Assembly: GCA_905331475.1 (NCBI GenBank)
Contig: CAJNYU010000987.1
Location: forward strand, 62,001-126,000
Source: Rotaria socialis
Lineage: Eukaryota; Rotifera; Eurotatoria; Philodinida; Philodinidae
Length of the DNA stretch: 64,000 nt
Reading direction: 5' to 3'
Under the pieces are notes generated by a model. It was not told the origin of the DNA, did not search any database, and saw nothing but the letters and a program-made list of their open reading frames with translations. How positions within the stretch are numbered: position 1 is the stretch's first letter; each line of letters opens with the position of its first letter. Below are positions 12,701 to 23,030 of the stretch, piece by piece. The position numbers and the translations under genes were made by a program.

Positions 12701-13810
12701 TTCAACAAAATTTACTTCCAATCTTAAAAGAGACCTAACTTTAACGACGTTGATAGAAGACTTTCATAAGCAACTTTTCAGATTATTACATTGTAGTATG
12801 TGTTTCTAGCGTGGCTCTATACCAACAGTATGAATTCCGCACGGGACTCTCACACAGTCTCGGTATTAACCAATGGGAAAATCTTAATTGCTGGTGGATT
12901 TAATAACGGTAATTTTTTAAATAGCGCTGAACTCTACGATCCATCAACAGCACTTTGGACATTGACTGGCAACATGAATATGGCACGAGCCGTTCATACA
13001 GCATCAACACTACTCAATGGAAAAGTACTCGTCAGTGGTGGCATCATTTCTAGTGATGACTCGAATAGTTCAGAACTTTACGATCCTTCAACGGGAGTTT
13101 GGACATTGACTGGTAATATGATTAATGCACGAACTTATCACAGAGCATCAGTACTAAGCAGTGGGAAAGTGTTGGTCACTGGTGGTATCAGCAATTCTAA
13201 TCTAAAATTTGATAGTGCAGAACTATACGATCCATCAACAGGAGTTTGGACAAAGACTAGCAATATGAGTATTGCACGAGCTGCTCATACAGCAACGATA
13301 CTGAATAATGGGCAAGTTTTAGTTGCTGGTGGTGAGAACTCTCAAGGTATTTTGAATACTGCAGAAGTATATGATCCGTCAACAGGGATTTGGACAAACA
13401 CTGGCAGTATGAGTACTGGACGAATTACTTATACAGCAACAGTTCTAACCAATGGAAAAGTCTTAGTTGCTGGTGGAGAGGGCTCTGCAGGTATTTTGAA
13501 TACTGCAGAAGTATATGATCCATCAACAGGAATTTGGACAAACACTGGCAGTATGAGTAGTGTAAGAACTGCTCATACAGCCACACTACTATTGAATGGA
13601 AAAGTCTTGATCGCTGGTGGAGATAATTTTGTTGTTCCTTTTAATACTGCAGAAATATATGATCCCTCAACAGGCCTGTGGGTAAATCCTAATAACATGA
13701 ACGTTGAACGGGTCAATCATGTAGCAACGATATTGACTAGTGGTAAAGTTTTAGTTGCTGGCGGATCAGATTATAGTGGACAACTGAATAGCGCAGAATT
13801 ATATGCATGA
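6719..13810 (+). CDS. Secreted Cys-rich / Thr-rich / seven-blade Kelch-repeat protein
   Basis: Proposed exons are 6719-6753, 6807-6829, 6988-7308, 9836-10418 and 12810-13810. All introns are GT-AG and the phases agree, giving about 653 residues if the ambiguous base at 10067 is ignored. Exons 1 and 2 (exon 2 is only 23 bp) build a hydrophobic signal sequence around ILYVICIIIG. Exon 3 encodes a domain with about 16 cysteines (CGCCPTPHC, then CxC, CxnC pairs) and an N-glycosylation-type NLT. Exon 4 is a Thr/Ser stalk of mucin type. Exon 5 has seven repeats of about 47 residues with the signature NGKVLVAGG then AELYDPSTGxW. The VPTTW at the exon 4-5 junction supplies the strand that would close the propeller. 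Such proteins are common in bdelloid genomes. The ligand is unknown. Introns 3 and 4 are long (2527 and 2391 bp), and intron 3 is expanded by transposons. Confidence 0.8.
7671..7701. repeat. Interstitial telomere-like tract (CCCACA)n
   Basis: About 31 bp of CCCACA units with slight length variation; the opposite strand reads TGTGGG. This matches the hexamer reported as the bdelloid telomere repeat. It lies in intron 3 of the Kelch gene, next to a stretch with repeated AATTCCGGAATT words (about 7535-7670). Confidence 0.55.
8059..8850. mobile_element. Non-autonomous hAT-type transposon (792 bp), 8-bp TSD
   Basis: The element starts TAGGGATGT and ends ACATCCCTA. It is flanked by identical 8-bp duplications ATTGTGAC at 8051-8058 and 8851-8858. 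An 8-bp duplication with (C/T)AGGG ends is the hAT signature. Long subterminal inverted repeats follow. About 44 bp starting GATGCTCAGTGCATACTG at 8108 pairs with 8755-8800 with only two differences that I can see. The interior carries a TGTGGG-like tract (8504-8516) and no transposase. It sits inside intron 3 of the Kelch gene. Confidence 0.85.
8935..9635. mobile_element. Second non-autonomous hAT-type transposon (701 bp), 8-bp TSD
   Basis: The ends are TAGGGGTGTCA and TGGCATCCCTG, the reverse complement of the latter being CAGGGATGCCA. The identical 8-bp duplication TCTGCTCG flanks both sides (8927-8934 and 9636-9643). The interior is extremely AT-rich, with two related blocks containing (C/T)GAGAAATAAATTTT (about 8975 and 9501). 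No transposase is encoded. It lies 84 bp after the first element in the same intron. Confidence 0.85.
9842..10380 (+). repeat. Coding minisatellite for the Thr-rich stalk
   Basis: The tract consists of ACA, ACG and ACT codons with periodic TCAATGCCAAGAACGACG-like units, encoding runs of Thr broken by SMPR and SR. One copy of the unit is followed by an N at 10067. Removing that N keeps the Thr frame open across the junction. Such tracts expand and contract readily, so the assembled length may differ between alleles. Confidence 0.75.
10419..12809 (+). other. Long intron 4 of the Kelch gene
   Basis: The donor GTAAGTGAG at 10419 and the acceptor TTTCTAG ending at 12809 join in phase to give VPTTWLY. 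I found no exon, transposon end or RNA gene in between. Frames at 10447-10758 (minus) and 10820-11002 are unremarkable. A missed small exon cannot be excluded. Confidence 0.5.
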
Positions 13811-16116
13811 CCATTATTAAATTGAAAAGTTAAACATTTGACAATAACTTGAAGTCTTTATTCATGAGCCTATTATTAACTCTTTCAATTATTTGAAAGT
13901 CTTCCGAATACTAATCCTTATTATTTTAGATAAAATAGAAATGGATCCATCAGGCTAAAAGTGCGTATCACAGTGAGCATTTTTGAAAATCTATCTGATA
14001 TTTTGCAACAAGAAACAGAATCTGCCAATTTTGAGTTGCAAAATAGCCTATTTTTTTAAAAATTTATTTTACTGTTGAGGGTGTGGGTACTGGCGCGGGT
14101 GAGAGTCCTGACACCGCTTATATCACCATACCACTATATCGCTGTAGTTTCTGATTTAGATAGAAGTTCACAAGGTTTTCATCAAACTAAATTGTGTCAC
14201 AAATTCAAATACTCTGCCCCTCCCCCTCCCTATTATAAGACCCCCCTTTAATTAATTAATTTTTTGTTAATTACGAACTTGAATTAGCATTTTTCCGTCA
14301 AAATATGCCTGATTCTTAGCATTTTAAGCTGGAAATATTAAGAGAATGTGTTCACAATTTTAATGACACCCTTAAAACCCTGATGGAAATCCTGAAAATC
14401 ACCTTGGTTTTTTGGAAACCCTTTTAAATTAAGTATTAGGAAAAAATGTGATTCTTAATATAAGACTCCGTGGAAAATTTTTACGTTGGGACGTAATAGA
14501 AGCCCCGGATTCTTTTATTGTGGGGGTGGGGGGGTGGGGGAGTTACATCATGAAATCCAAAAAGAAACAATTTAGAGATGCTCATAGAACGAAAATTCGA
14601 TGTAAACAAGATGAAACAAATATATAGTTGAGAAATTATCAATTTTCTGTAGTTTGTGGCTGCTGTTCAAAGTGTGAAAATAGAAACATATAAGTGCCCA
14701 GGTAATTTATTTCGATGTAAAAGTTGACCGATTTAAGAGTTGCATTCCCGTTATTTATAGACTTAATTTAGTCGTTTCTCGCCGTTTCAACTGAGAGTAG
14801 TTGTCATTATTTTTCTTTTTTTTTACACATTATAAGTCACTATTATTATAACAGATATTTATTTTCATCAGAAGAATTCATATACAAAATAGAATACAGG
14901 CTGCAGACGAATCAAAATCCCAATTAATTAAATGAAGAACAGTTTCATCTGATAAAAGCAAGCTTTCAAAAAACATTTCTAATACAAAAATCAAATAGAT
15001 GAACATTAACTATTTGTTATTATCAATTATATGTGCAAGAATGATGGACATCACATCTACAATTGCAAGTCATATTTGATTCCTGGAAGCTGAGCAGTAT
15101 ATTGATAACAGCCTGTCACAATAAGTCAGTGTAACAAGAATTTCTAAGACTGCACTATGTTTTGTTAGCCCTATCTCGAATGTAAACCAAATTCGATAGC
15201 AATACTATCCAGATTACGGAATTATCATATATTTGTTGATATCAAAATAATCGTATAATTAAAAGGCAAGGATGTTAGTATGAATATGTATATCTTCGTC
15301 TGATCGCCACCTATATCCACATCGCACAAAATTAAATAATAACGTAGTATTAGAGCTCTTGTATTTTATCAAGTTCTTTCCTCAACAATTTGCACCGAAG
15401 AGACAAAGTGTAAAAAATCGGACGTAATGACTCTGTAAAAGAAGAATAAGAAAAGACGATCAACATTGAGAACAATATGATACGGTACTGGTAAAGTTAT
15501 TGATGAAAGAAAGAAAGAAAGAAAGAGAATCATATATGAGAAAACTGAGAGAAAAATATATGTGATGAGAAAACATTTGCTGTGCATAAAGTCCACATCA
15601 GCGACAGAATTAAGGAGAATGTGTGTATCGAAAAAAAAAGAAAATGAGTACACTCAGTCAAAAAATAATCCATAAAAGAACTGTTTTATCTTTTGAATCC
15701 TGTAACTCGCCAAAACGCTGCTTCATAGTGAACACGTGTCTGCGTCAACGTCGATATGAGAAAATTAAAAGCATAGGATCTCTCACAATTCTTAGTTCTT
15801 GTACATGTATTCCCACAAATCTAATAATTGCATCTTCTGCGTTTGATATTTTGTTCTTCGTTCAACTGACTGATACATCAAAAATTTGTAACACGTCATC
15901 GTATACGGAATTTAATTCTCTTGCAGGACATTTCTGCGTCGGACAAAAAAAGATCGAAGACATGCTTATTCAAGAAGAAAAACGAACTGAATGAACTGCG
16001 AGACTATATTTTATCAATAAAGACTAGTCTATCCTCGATGATTCTTTTTTTCTCACAGCGTAATTCCTTCATGCCGATTACTACGCAGTTTTTCTGATTG
16101 AGAGAATATAGAATCA
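13811..16116. other. Intergenic with low-complexity tracts
   Basis: No gene seen. It contains a possible small transposon (14212-14543), a short GGGTGTGGGT tract at 14079-14088 and a GAAA microsatellite near 15505-15530. Frames at 15369-15653 and 15623-15994 overlap one another on opposite strands and resemble nothing I know. Confidence 0.5.
14212..14543. mobile_element. Possible TA-flanked small DNA transposon
   Basis: The left end (CTCTGCCCCTCCCCC) and the reverse complement of the right end (ACTCCCCCACCCCCC) are similar C-rich tracts. Both lie directly inside a TA dinucleotide (14210-14211 and 14544-14545), as expected for a Tc1/mariner-type insertion. TATTATAAGACCCCCC-type words occur near both ends. 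C-rich low complexity could also produce this by chance. Confidence 0.3.
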
Positions 16117-16126
16117 TATAAATAGG
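16117..16126 (+). promoter_or_regulatory. TATA box upstream of a small Cys/His-rich gene
   Basis: TATAAATAGG lies 57 bp before the first ATG at 16183, the usual arrangement for a short leader. It supports transcription starting near 16145-16155, upstream of both candidate start codons. Confidence 0.45.
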
Positions 16127-16182
16127 CGAAGAAATTGACATTCAAACATTGTTATATTTTTTCAATACAAGTATACGATAAG

Positions 16183-16444
16183 ATGGAAAGCCGTATTGCT
16201 GATCTCGATGCAGAAGCTGTGAAACGGAACGCTGCTACTACTGCAAATGAGTATATCATCCGAAGATGAAGACGCGACTATCAAAAGTACTCTTAGTGGC
16301 GATACAACGTATGATAAGGCTCAAATGGGTATAATTGGACCCAGTTGGACAGGTTGTACGGGCCAAGGAGAATATAAATGTCCTGTTAGTGGATTTGATC
16401 ATCATCCAGATGAACTCAAATGCTACTATTGCCGAAAACATTAA
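16183..16444 (+). CDS. Small Cys/His-rich protein, start uncertain
   Basis: The clear frame is 16247-16444, 65 residues. Its C-terminal half has the pattern C-x7-C-x6-HH-x6-C-x2-C, ending CYYCRKH, which looks like a single zinc-binding unit. An earlier ATG at 16183 opens a different frame of 28 residues (MESRIADLDAEAVKRNAATT...) that ends at 16269, overlapping the main frame. Either the first ATG is an upstream frame, or a one-base frameshift has split a protein of about 85 residues. The first reading frame looks protein-like (amphipathic, acidic/basic) and follows the TATA box. I do not recognise the family. Confidence 0.5.
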
Positions 16445-17702
16445 TTCGTCAAACTGTTGCTATTATATGAAGATGTAAAAATTATGCCCTTTAGTAAGAC
16501 ATGTTTTTTAAATATAAAAATGAAATAAATATTGTGTGTTTTTGATAGTCTAGTTTCTATAATCTTATATAAAAACCACATCAACGTGAGAAAACAAATT
16601 TTTTTGTACGATGTGAATGATCATCAAGTTATACGTGTCTCTATATTTAGAAATGAGAAACGCGCTATTTTAACAGTAGAGAACTAACAAACGGATAGTA
16701 AAGCATCACATTCACTCTTTCGTAGCTAATAATAAAGAGACGTATAAGATGTGGATGCATGAAAGATTGTGATTACGGACTTCTAAAAACCGTACTTACT
16801 GACATCCACATACGCTGAAAATAGCTTTGATTGTTCATGTCATTTCGTAACGTTGAAACGATTATTATCTGGTCATATTCGCACAAGTCAATATTATCTG
16901 AATCTGACCAATAACTAAAATCAGTCTTTATAGCTTTCATATACTTCAATAGAATATGGCATTGCCTATTATTCACCATCGTTGTTCATTCTTGCTTACT
17001 TAATTTTTAATTCTTGCTTTACTGATGATATCAAGAGAAAACTTCAATCCCCTTTTATTTGGTATAAAAGTTAAGAAGTGATCCAACGTTGACACTGACC
17101 AAACACTAATTGAATTTTGATTCTGATGGAACAATTTATTAGGAATTCTCTTAAATGTGACGTTATGAAAATAATTTTGTGAACCTATATACAATAATAT
17201 AGCAATTTCTTTAATGCCAATTTTGTATGAATTCTTTCAGACATCCAGCTTAAATAATTGTATAAGGTATGCTACATCCATAGCAATAAATTTTGGAATC
17301 ATACGCAAACTTGCAGAAGTTTTTGTTTTCTTCACAAGCCCTAGCTGCAACACGAGATATCTTATGGCTCACATTGATAAGATTTTATGACAAACGCAAA
17401 ACAAGTCTTTTGAATAAAAAAGCTATTTTTCTTAATTTTGATTTAAAATATTGTTCAAACAAAGTCAAAAGAACATGTAATTGAATCAAGCAGTCATTCC
17501 TTTCTATATTGTCTTATATCTTAAACCAAAGCAATCCCATTATAGATTCCAAATCATACAACACTCAGCGACTATGAATTTGGTTCCAGAACTTATTTCA
17601 GCTGCGAAACCGGATAAAGCTTTTGGAGAAAACATTGTTGATGGCATCGTATGTTAATCTTTTCCATTCGTCGGCCTGTAGATGAAATATTCTTTAGTTT
17701 TT
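16445..17702. other. Intergenic, no gene seen
   Basis: AT-rich, with only short frames. A 28-codon stretch at about 17574-17660 (MNLVPELISAAKPDKAFGEN...) reads like an exon. It has no partner exon I can join it to. Confidence 0.4.
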
Positions 17703-18757
17703 TTAGATAATATCTTGACAGGATGAGTCACTCGCGTTAATGTAAAAACGGCAATAGAGACGTAGCACAAACATTGTATTAGTCTCCATGGCCATATTGT
17801 AAGTACCAACTTCCCACATGCCTCTTATCACACGTTTTGCGTTTGTTTTAGGTTTAATGTTACTGTATGGCAATTGGCTACCTGAAGGAATAACGATGTC
17901 ATAGGATGTCATCAGATCGTTTGGTACCCATCGTTTAAATGCAGTTTCTGATTCTTTATCAATGGGCATAAACGACCATGTACCGTACGAATCGACGGCG
18001 GTGTGCCAATCAATCAGGAGAATATCGGTTTCATAAGGAAAATACTTGGCAACCACATAATCTTCGATTTGACTCGACCATGATTTTGATGGTCCAAAAT
18101 ATACAATACCTTGAGGTCGTCTGCCTTGTCCTGTTTTGAGAGTCATACTGACAAATTCCCCGCCATATTCGGCAAATAGTTGACCGAAGACTGCATAAGC
18201 ATTCTGCCTAGCAGACTCGTTACCCAATGTGAATAACTCAATTTGATCAATTAATCGTTGAAGTATAGGATTATTGTAATGTACTGTATAATACATAGCG
18301 TGATTCTTCAGTTGATCAGTATTCTGTTTATTTTCTTTGAGAATATATGAAGCACCATGTATGAATTAATCAAATGCAAATGAACCATGCGAACATCTGG
18401 TGGAGACATCGATGAATTTCCGCGACGCATACTAATCTGAGTCATGGATCCAGCATAACCTTCTACAGCATGCGTGCCAGAAATGGTGTAAACAATTGCA
18501 CGTTTTTGTGAATCGCTTACTGTACAAACCGTTGCCTGTAACTGTTCTCCATATGCATCTTTTTCAGGATGATCAATATATTCGATGGATACATTTGCGT
18601 GACTACAGGCATCTACAAATTTACATGTTGCTTCCGTCATATTATTCGAATGGAAGTAGTGTTCAGCTGCTGGTATGTGGAATGCATCGTTGATGAGCAA
18701 CATGGAGTAGATATTAAGAGCTGAGATGACAAAGAAGAGTTCTCGGAGAAGAAACAT
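17703..18757 (-). pseudogene. DUF2817 (M14-like) family protein, frameshifted
   Basis: The N-terminal part (18757 to about 18360) has a hydrophobic leader and the family's SGTHAVEGYAGS motif. The C-terminal part (about 18355 to 17703) has IDWHTAVDSYG, both typical of DUF2817 proteins related to M14 metallocarboxypeptidases, mostly known from bacteria. The two parts are in different frames. Near 18357-18363 the upstream frame runs on for about 20 codons to a stop. Shifting the frame there gives a continuous GASYILKENKQ that joins smoothly to the second part. No intron with GT-AG ends fits the gap. The gene is therefore broken by a small indel, or the assembly has an error there. The second part ends without an obvious conserved tail, so truncation is also possible. 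Confidence 0.65.
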
Positions 18758-19085
18758 TGTGATATGTGTGTTACGATTTCAAATGTGTACCACTTTGTTC
18801 GCTACTTACTTTTAAATATGAAAGAGCTGAATTCTCAAACGTCAACAACTTCAATCACATTTTGACGTGTGATTCTCGTCCGATATAGATTTGGTATTTT
18901 ATTGGACTCATCAATTAGTAGCTTGAAACCTTTGAAAATAATGCATGACAACAACTACATTCGTCGTCGTGTGTCGATGTAACAAAGCAATGAACATTTA
19001 GTCAACGTTTGTGGTAGAAAACGCAAAAAGTTGGCTGCTACTATGTTCTGATGAAATATACCAAAAACAAATTCCGAAGTCATGT

Positions 19086-19303
19086 CCAGGTCGTGGCGGT
19101 ACGGCAGAAAACTATCGGAAAGCACGGGAAATCGCTGGAAGATGGAAGCAGTATCTCGGTCGAAAATCCCCGGATTTTTTCCGGTGGATTCCGGTCAACT
19201 TCCAGTACTTTCCGGCAGGAATCGACAGTATGTCATCGAGAAAAACTCCCAAACTTTTTCGGCCGGTTCCTACAGTATCCGGTGACCGAAACGATCGACC
19301 TGG
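19086..19303. repeat. CCGG-rich palindromic repeat with CCAGGTCG ends
   Basis: It begins CCAGGTCGTGGCGGTACGG and ends GATCGACCTGG, forming short inverted ends. The inside is full of CCGG-containing words. The right end matches the terminal motif of the element at 46678-46846 and the isolated end at 868-889. I see no coding capacity. Confidence 0.5.
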
Positions 19304-19841
19304 GTGAGTATTCGAAATGTTTTTAAGTATAGCTCTCTCTTCGTCTTAATGCCAAAGAAACGACCATTAGACATTTAATAAGCATAAAAAAAAACTGCTC
19401 TATCACTCTAATCTTCTTCAGAAGTCAAAGCAGTTACTTTTTGCGTATAGCGTTGCGACCAATTGAATGGATAAGTAGTAATAAATGCTGATGACTCATC
19501 GAATTACTCTCGAAACGGTATTCAGTCTTGAAAACTTTAAATAGGAATATTTTCTATATCACAATCGATTTCTGAGCAGACAATAACACCAGCCTAACTT
19601 AAGGTCACATTCTAACCCATCGTTTGCATATTAAATGTCTCTTTTCATAGATTAGCTGGTCCTCAGACCACTCGGTATGAAATTCTTCGCATTTGATGGA
19701 GTAGAATTGAATATAAACTATAATAGATAATACATATACGTTTCTTCTAATATAAAAAGCGAAAGAATGCATAATAAACGTTCATAATTATTTTATTCTA
19801 TTCACATCGAGTTAACAAAACTCATTAATTTATGCATTTTT

Positions 19842-20125
19842 CAGTGGCGGATCCAGAAAATATGTCAGGGGGTGGCGCTCCTGACCAAAAGCGGTTTTTC
19901 AAGTCTATTTCAGGCAGAACTACTATTTTCTGTTTCATTTCTGCTGGGGGAAACCGAAAAAAATTCTTAACGGGAGTGGTGATCGCCGGGTAACCTAACT
20001 GGTAGATCCACCACTGTTTGAATACATCGAAAATGATACAGTTGTTGTAAACAAGAAGATATGAAATATAGTTAACAAAAATTTCGAAGGGGGTAGCAGT
20101 CGCCAACCCCCTAAATCCGCCACTG
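19842..20125. mobile_element. hAT-type MITE (284 bp), 8-bp TSD
   Basis: The ends are CAGTGGCGGATCCAG and, reverse-complemented, CAGTGGCGGATTTAG (13 of 15 identical). Both sides carry the 8-bp duplication GCATTTTT (19834-19841 and 20126-20133). CAGTGGCG ends with an 8-bp duplication are characteristic of hAT-type elements. The overlapping minus-strand frame at 19825-20106 is a by-product. Confidence 0.85.
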
Positions 20126-20768
20126 GCATTTTTATGAACACGCTTTGCAATGAATCAGTAAATTCCTGCAGTTACATAGTCTAGAGTTTGACTTCATTTG
20201 TGTACAAATATGTTTTTCTCAAATCCTATTCATGTTTTAGGAATGCATATTCTGTGAATTCGTTTATCTAATTGGACTTCACAACCACAACCTTTTTTAT
20301 TATAGCGAATTAAATATTGGTTGAATCATTATCTTTTCATTTTTCTACTCATTTAGTATCGATTTGTCACTATGAATCTTTTATTTTAGTTAGTTTTTGG
20401 TTTGTATTTCTTCAATTTTTAAGCAATGTATACAAAACCAAAATACTTGTGATGATATTATCGTAATACATATAGTGATCTGTTAATTCAACATTTGAAA
20501 TTCATAAACACTTTACAGTACGATGATAAACCATAACTGACGAATCGTTATCACGGTCATGCAGTAACCTCATATTCTACAGTGGATTGCAAATTAATCT
20601 TTTAATTATTTTTGAAACAATATTATTACAGAGTTAAGTTCATTAAGTCGTCTCTATTTCTAATAATCTATCTCAATGTATTCGAAGTACAAAAAAAAAG
20701 CGCAGATTTCACCATCGATACACATTCATGAGTCATTTTGTAGTTCTTATCTTTCTATGAGTGAGTTT

Positions 20769-20776
20769 TATATAAA
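20769..20776 (+). promoter_or_regulatory. TATA box of a small prenylated Cys-rich gene
   Basis: TATATAAA lies 53 bp upstream of the ATG at 20829, matching the spacing at the other small Cys-rich gene (16183). Confidence 0.4.
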
Positions 20777-20828
20777 TTTAATACAAAATTCTGCTAAACT
20801 CAGTTTAGACTAGAGAAACCTTCGAGTA

Positions 20829-21026
20829 ATGCATCCTCCCAATCAAACAGCATCGAACGATGTTAGTGTATTAACATGTGCATATCATCCAACAATTGTC
20901 GGTGATCATAAATGTTATCGATGTCAAAAAATTATCTGCTTACAATGTTATACCCCGCGTGGGCCTGGCTATGGATTTTGTCCGCAATGCCATGATGCTG
21001 AAAAAGGATGTTGTGTGATATTATAA
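20829..21026 (+). CDS. Small B-box-like Cys-rich protein with CaaX end
   Basis: Single-exon frame of 65 residues starting at the first ATG after the TATA box. It has C-x2-H (CAYH), then CYRC, CLQC and CPQC pairs, giving a cross-brace zinc-binding pattern of B-box or RING-like type. The chain ends CCVIL. The final four residues CVIL form a CaaX box; with Leu last it would favour geranylgeranylation, and the preceding Cys could be palmitoylated. Membrane attachment is therefore likely. The function is unknown. Transcription is probably independent of the neighbours, which are more than 2 kb away on the plus side. Confidence 0.7.
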   Translation: MHPPNQTASNDVSVLTCAYHPTIVGDHKCYRCQKIICLQCYTPRGPGYGFCPQCHDAEKGCCVIL

Positions 21027-23030
21027 ACATTTATGAATGAAATAGAAGATTTTTTGTATTTTCTTATGAAATAATTATAATTAAGTTTTGTTAAATATTC
21101 GAATTTATAACTCATATCATTTAGTATCATCAATAATTTATATGGTCGACAAAAACGCACTATGATACTTGTGTAATAAATCAAGTCGAATTTTCATAAT
21201 TTTTCTTTTGAACCTATTGCAATGGTATTAAGATTTTTAAAAATCAACGTAGAGTTGCGGTCTGAGATTAATCGAACTGATGCAATGTTTGGATTTGAGG
21301 CATTCTTTTTCTCCCTCTTCTCGAACAGATAAGCTCTGAAACATTAACAACTAGAATTTCTAAAGAAGTATTATATTTTAAAAATTCAATATTAGTACAG
21401 TTGCTAAATGCATTGCCTAAAGTACTGTCGCTAATAAACACAATTTATATAAAACTACAAGCCAATGGGTTCACAGAAAATTGTGATTTACTACAGATCA
21501 AATATTATATAAGTTCAAGCAACAAGAAATAAATAATATCTTGTCAAGGTACGCTCCAGGGTTTAATTGCAAGTAACTAACACGTATCAATTTCTATCAA
21601 TTAACGCCATCTATTTCAATGAAGACAGGAAGAGAGAGAGAGAGAACCCTTGAAAAAAGAATTGAAGTGACTGATTTTATCGTCGACTGCTCTCATTAAC
21701 AAGTATCATATAACAAAAAAGGCCTTATTGATATTTATTTATATATAAATAAATAAATATCATATTTTCATTTCATACAGAGTGAAATATATTCACCATT
21801 AGTCAGCAGATCGATTAGTCATGCATCCAAAATTCTCACCAATCCTCAGCGGTGTTCCATACGCTGGTTGTTTTCTTTTTTTGCAATTAGATAAGAGTCA
21901 TGACATTGACTTATCAAAATCAATTATCACTTGAAATGCACTAAGTTGCTTTGTATTTCGTTAAGTACCCGAAAAAAGTACGAAGTTTTGTTGTTTATTT
22001 CATATTAATTGTTGTTTTATTTAGACAAACAATATTAATAGATAAACGTCTCCTAGGAATTTCTCCTGCATATATTCGATAATATTATGTATGATCACAA
22101 CATTTTCATTATATTTTTCAATAGCCGTTAAAACTTTTTTATCGTAAAACTACACGTGGTGGTAAAAAGATATCTAACACATCATACTATCAATTTACGT
22201 CTGAAACATACGAATAATCTATGCTTTTATAGCAAGAATATTCTCTTGAATAGAAGAATCGAATATTTCACGACTTGAGTATAGAATCAATTGTAGTCGA
22301 ATCTAAATAAAATGATTATGTAGGTAAGGATATATAACATGTTGACAGCGTAAGGGCATAGATGCTTCACGCATTTTACAATAAAATAAAGATTCGAAAG
22401 AACATATTGCACAGATGAAAGTTATCTTTAAAGCTAAGTTCCTTTCTCTTAATAATCATATAAATTTGAAAAAAAGAAATATTGTGTTGCAAAGCGCTTC
22501 CATAGAAGATTTATTGTGGGCTGCTTTTTCTGTCATGAAATATGTCCATTAATCTTTATAGAATAAAGACGAATAATAATGCCTCATCATGCACACTCTC
22601 GTGTGAATGTCGACATTTCCACTTACATGAACTCGCTTGTTACCATTTTTCATGTTTTTCTTTTCTATTATAAATGCGATTTGAAGTAACTCCAGCAGAG
22701 CAAATTACATCTATCTGAAACTTCTGTCTGGTTATAAGAGCAAACGCTTTTACATGTCTTTGCTCCTTTAGTCTCAAAAGCGGATATATAACCTTAGTTT
22801 TATCAAGGTTTTCTAATCGTCGAAAATCTTGGGATTTTATTTTTAGATGTACCTGATATATAAAATTTGTGCATCTAGGTTTTGTTATTTGACAGGGCAG
22901 CAATTTACACTTACAGGTCAAATGGCTATATTTATTGCTTTTTTCTTCTTTGAATTATCTTTTAGATCATGATAAATTAGAAAAAGATTCATTCATACGT
23001 TGTTTTCATCTCTATTGGTAAAAATATTTT
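21027..23030. other. Intergenic, no gene seen
   Basis: AT-rich. It has a short GAGA run near 21630 and ATATTTATTT palindromes near 21730-21765. The minus-strand frame at 22640-22921 has no recognisable feature and was not called. A TTTTAG acceptor-like site at about 22966 precedes the next gene. Confidence 0.45.

Larger units (their letters stand above)
18758..20768. other. Intergenic region holding two small transposons
   Basis: No gene seen. It contains the palindromic CCGG-rich element at 19086-19303 and a hAT-type element at 19842-20125. Overlapping frames at 19011-19326 are produced by the CG-rich repeat. Confidence 0.5.

Noticed and set aside
19011-19326. Three overlapping plus-strand frames
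   Set aside because: They are created by the CG-rich palindromic repeat at 19086-19303.
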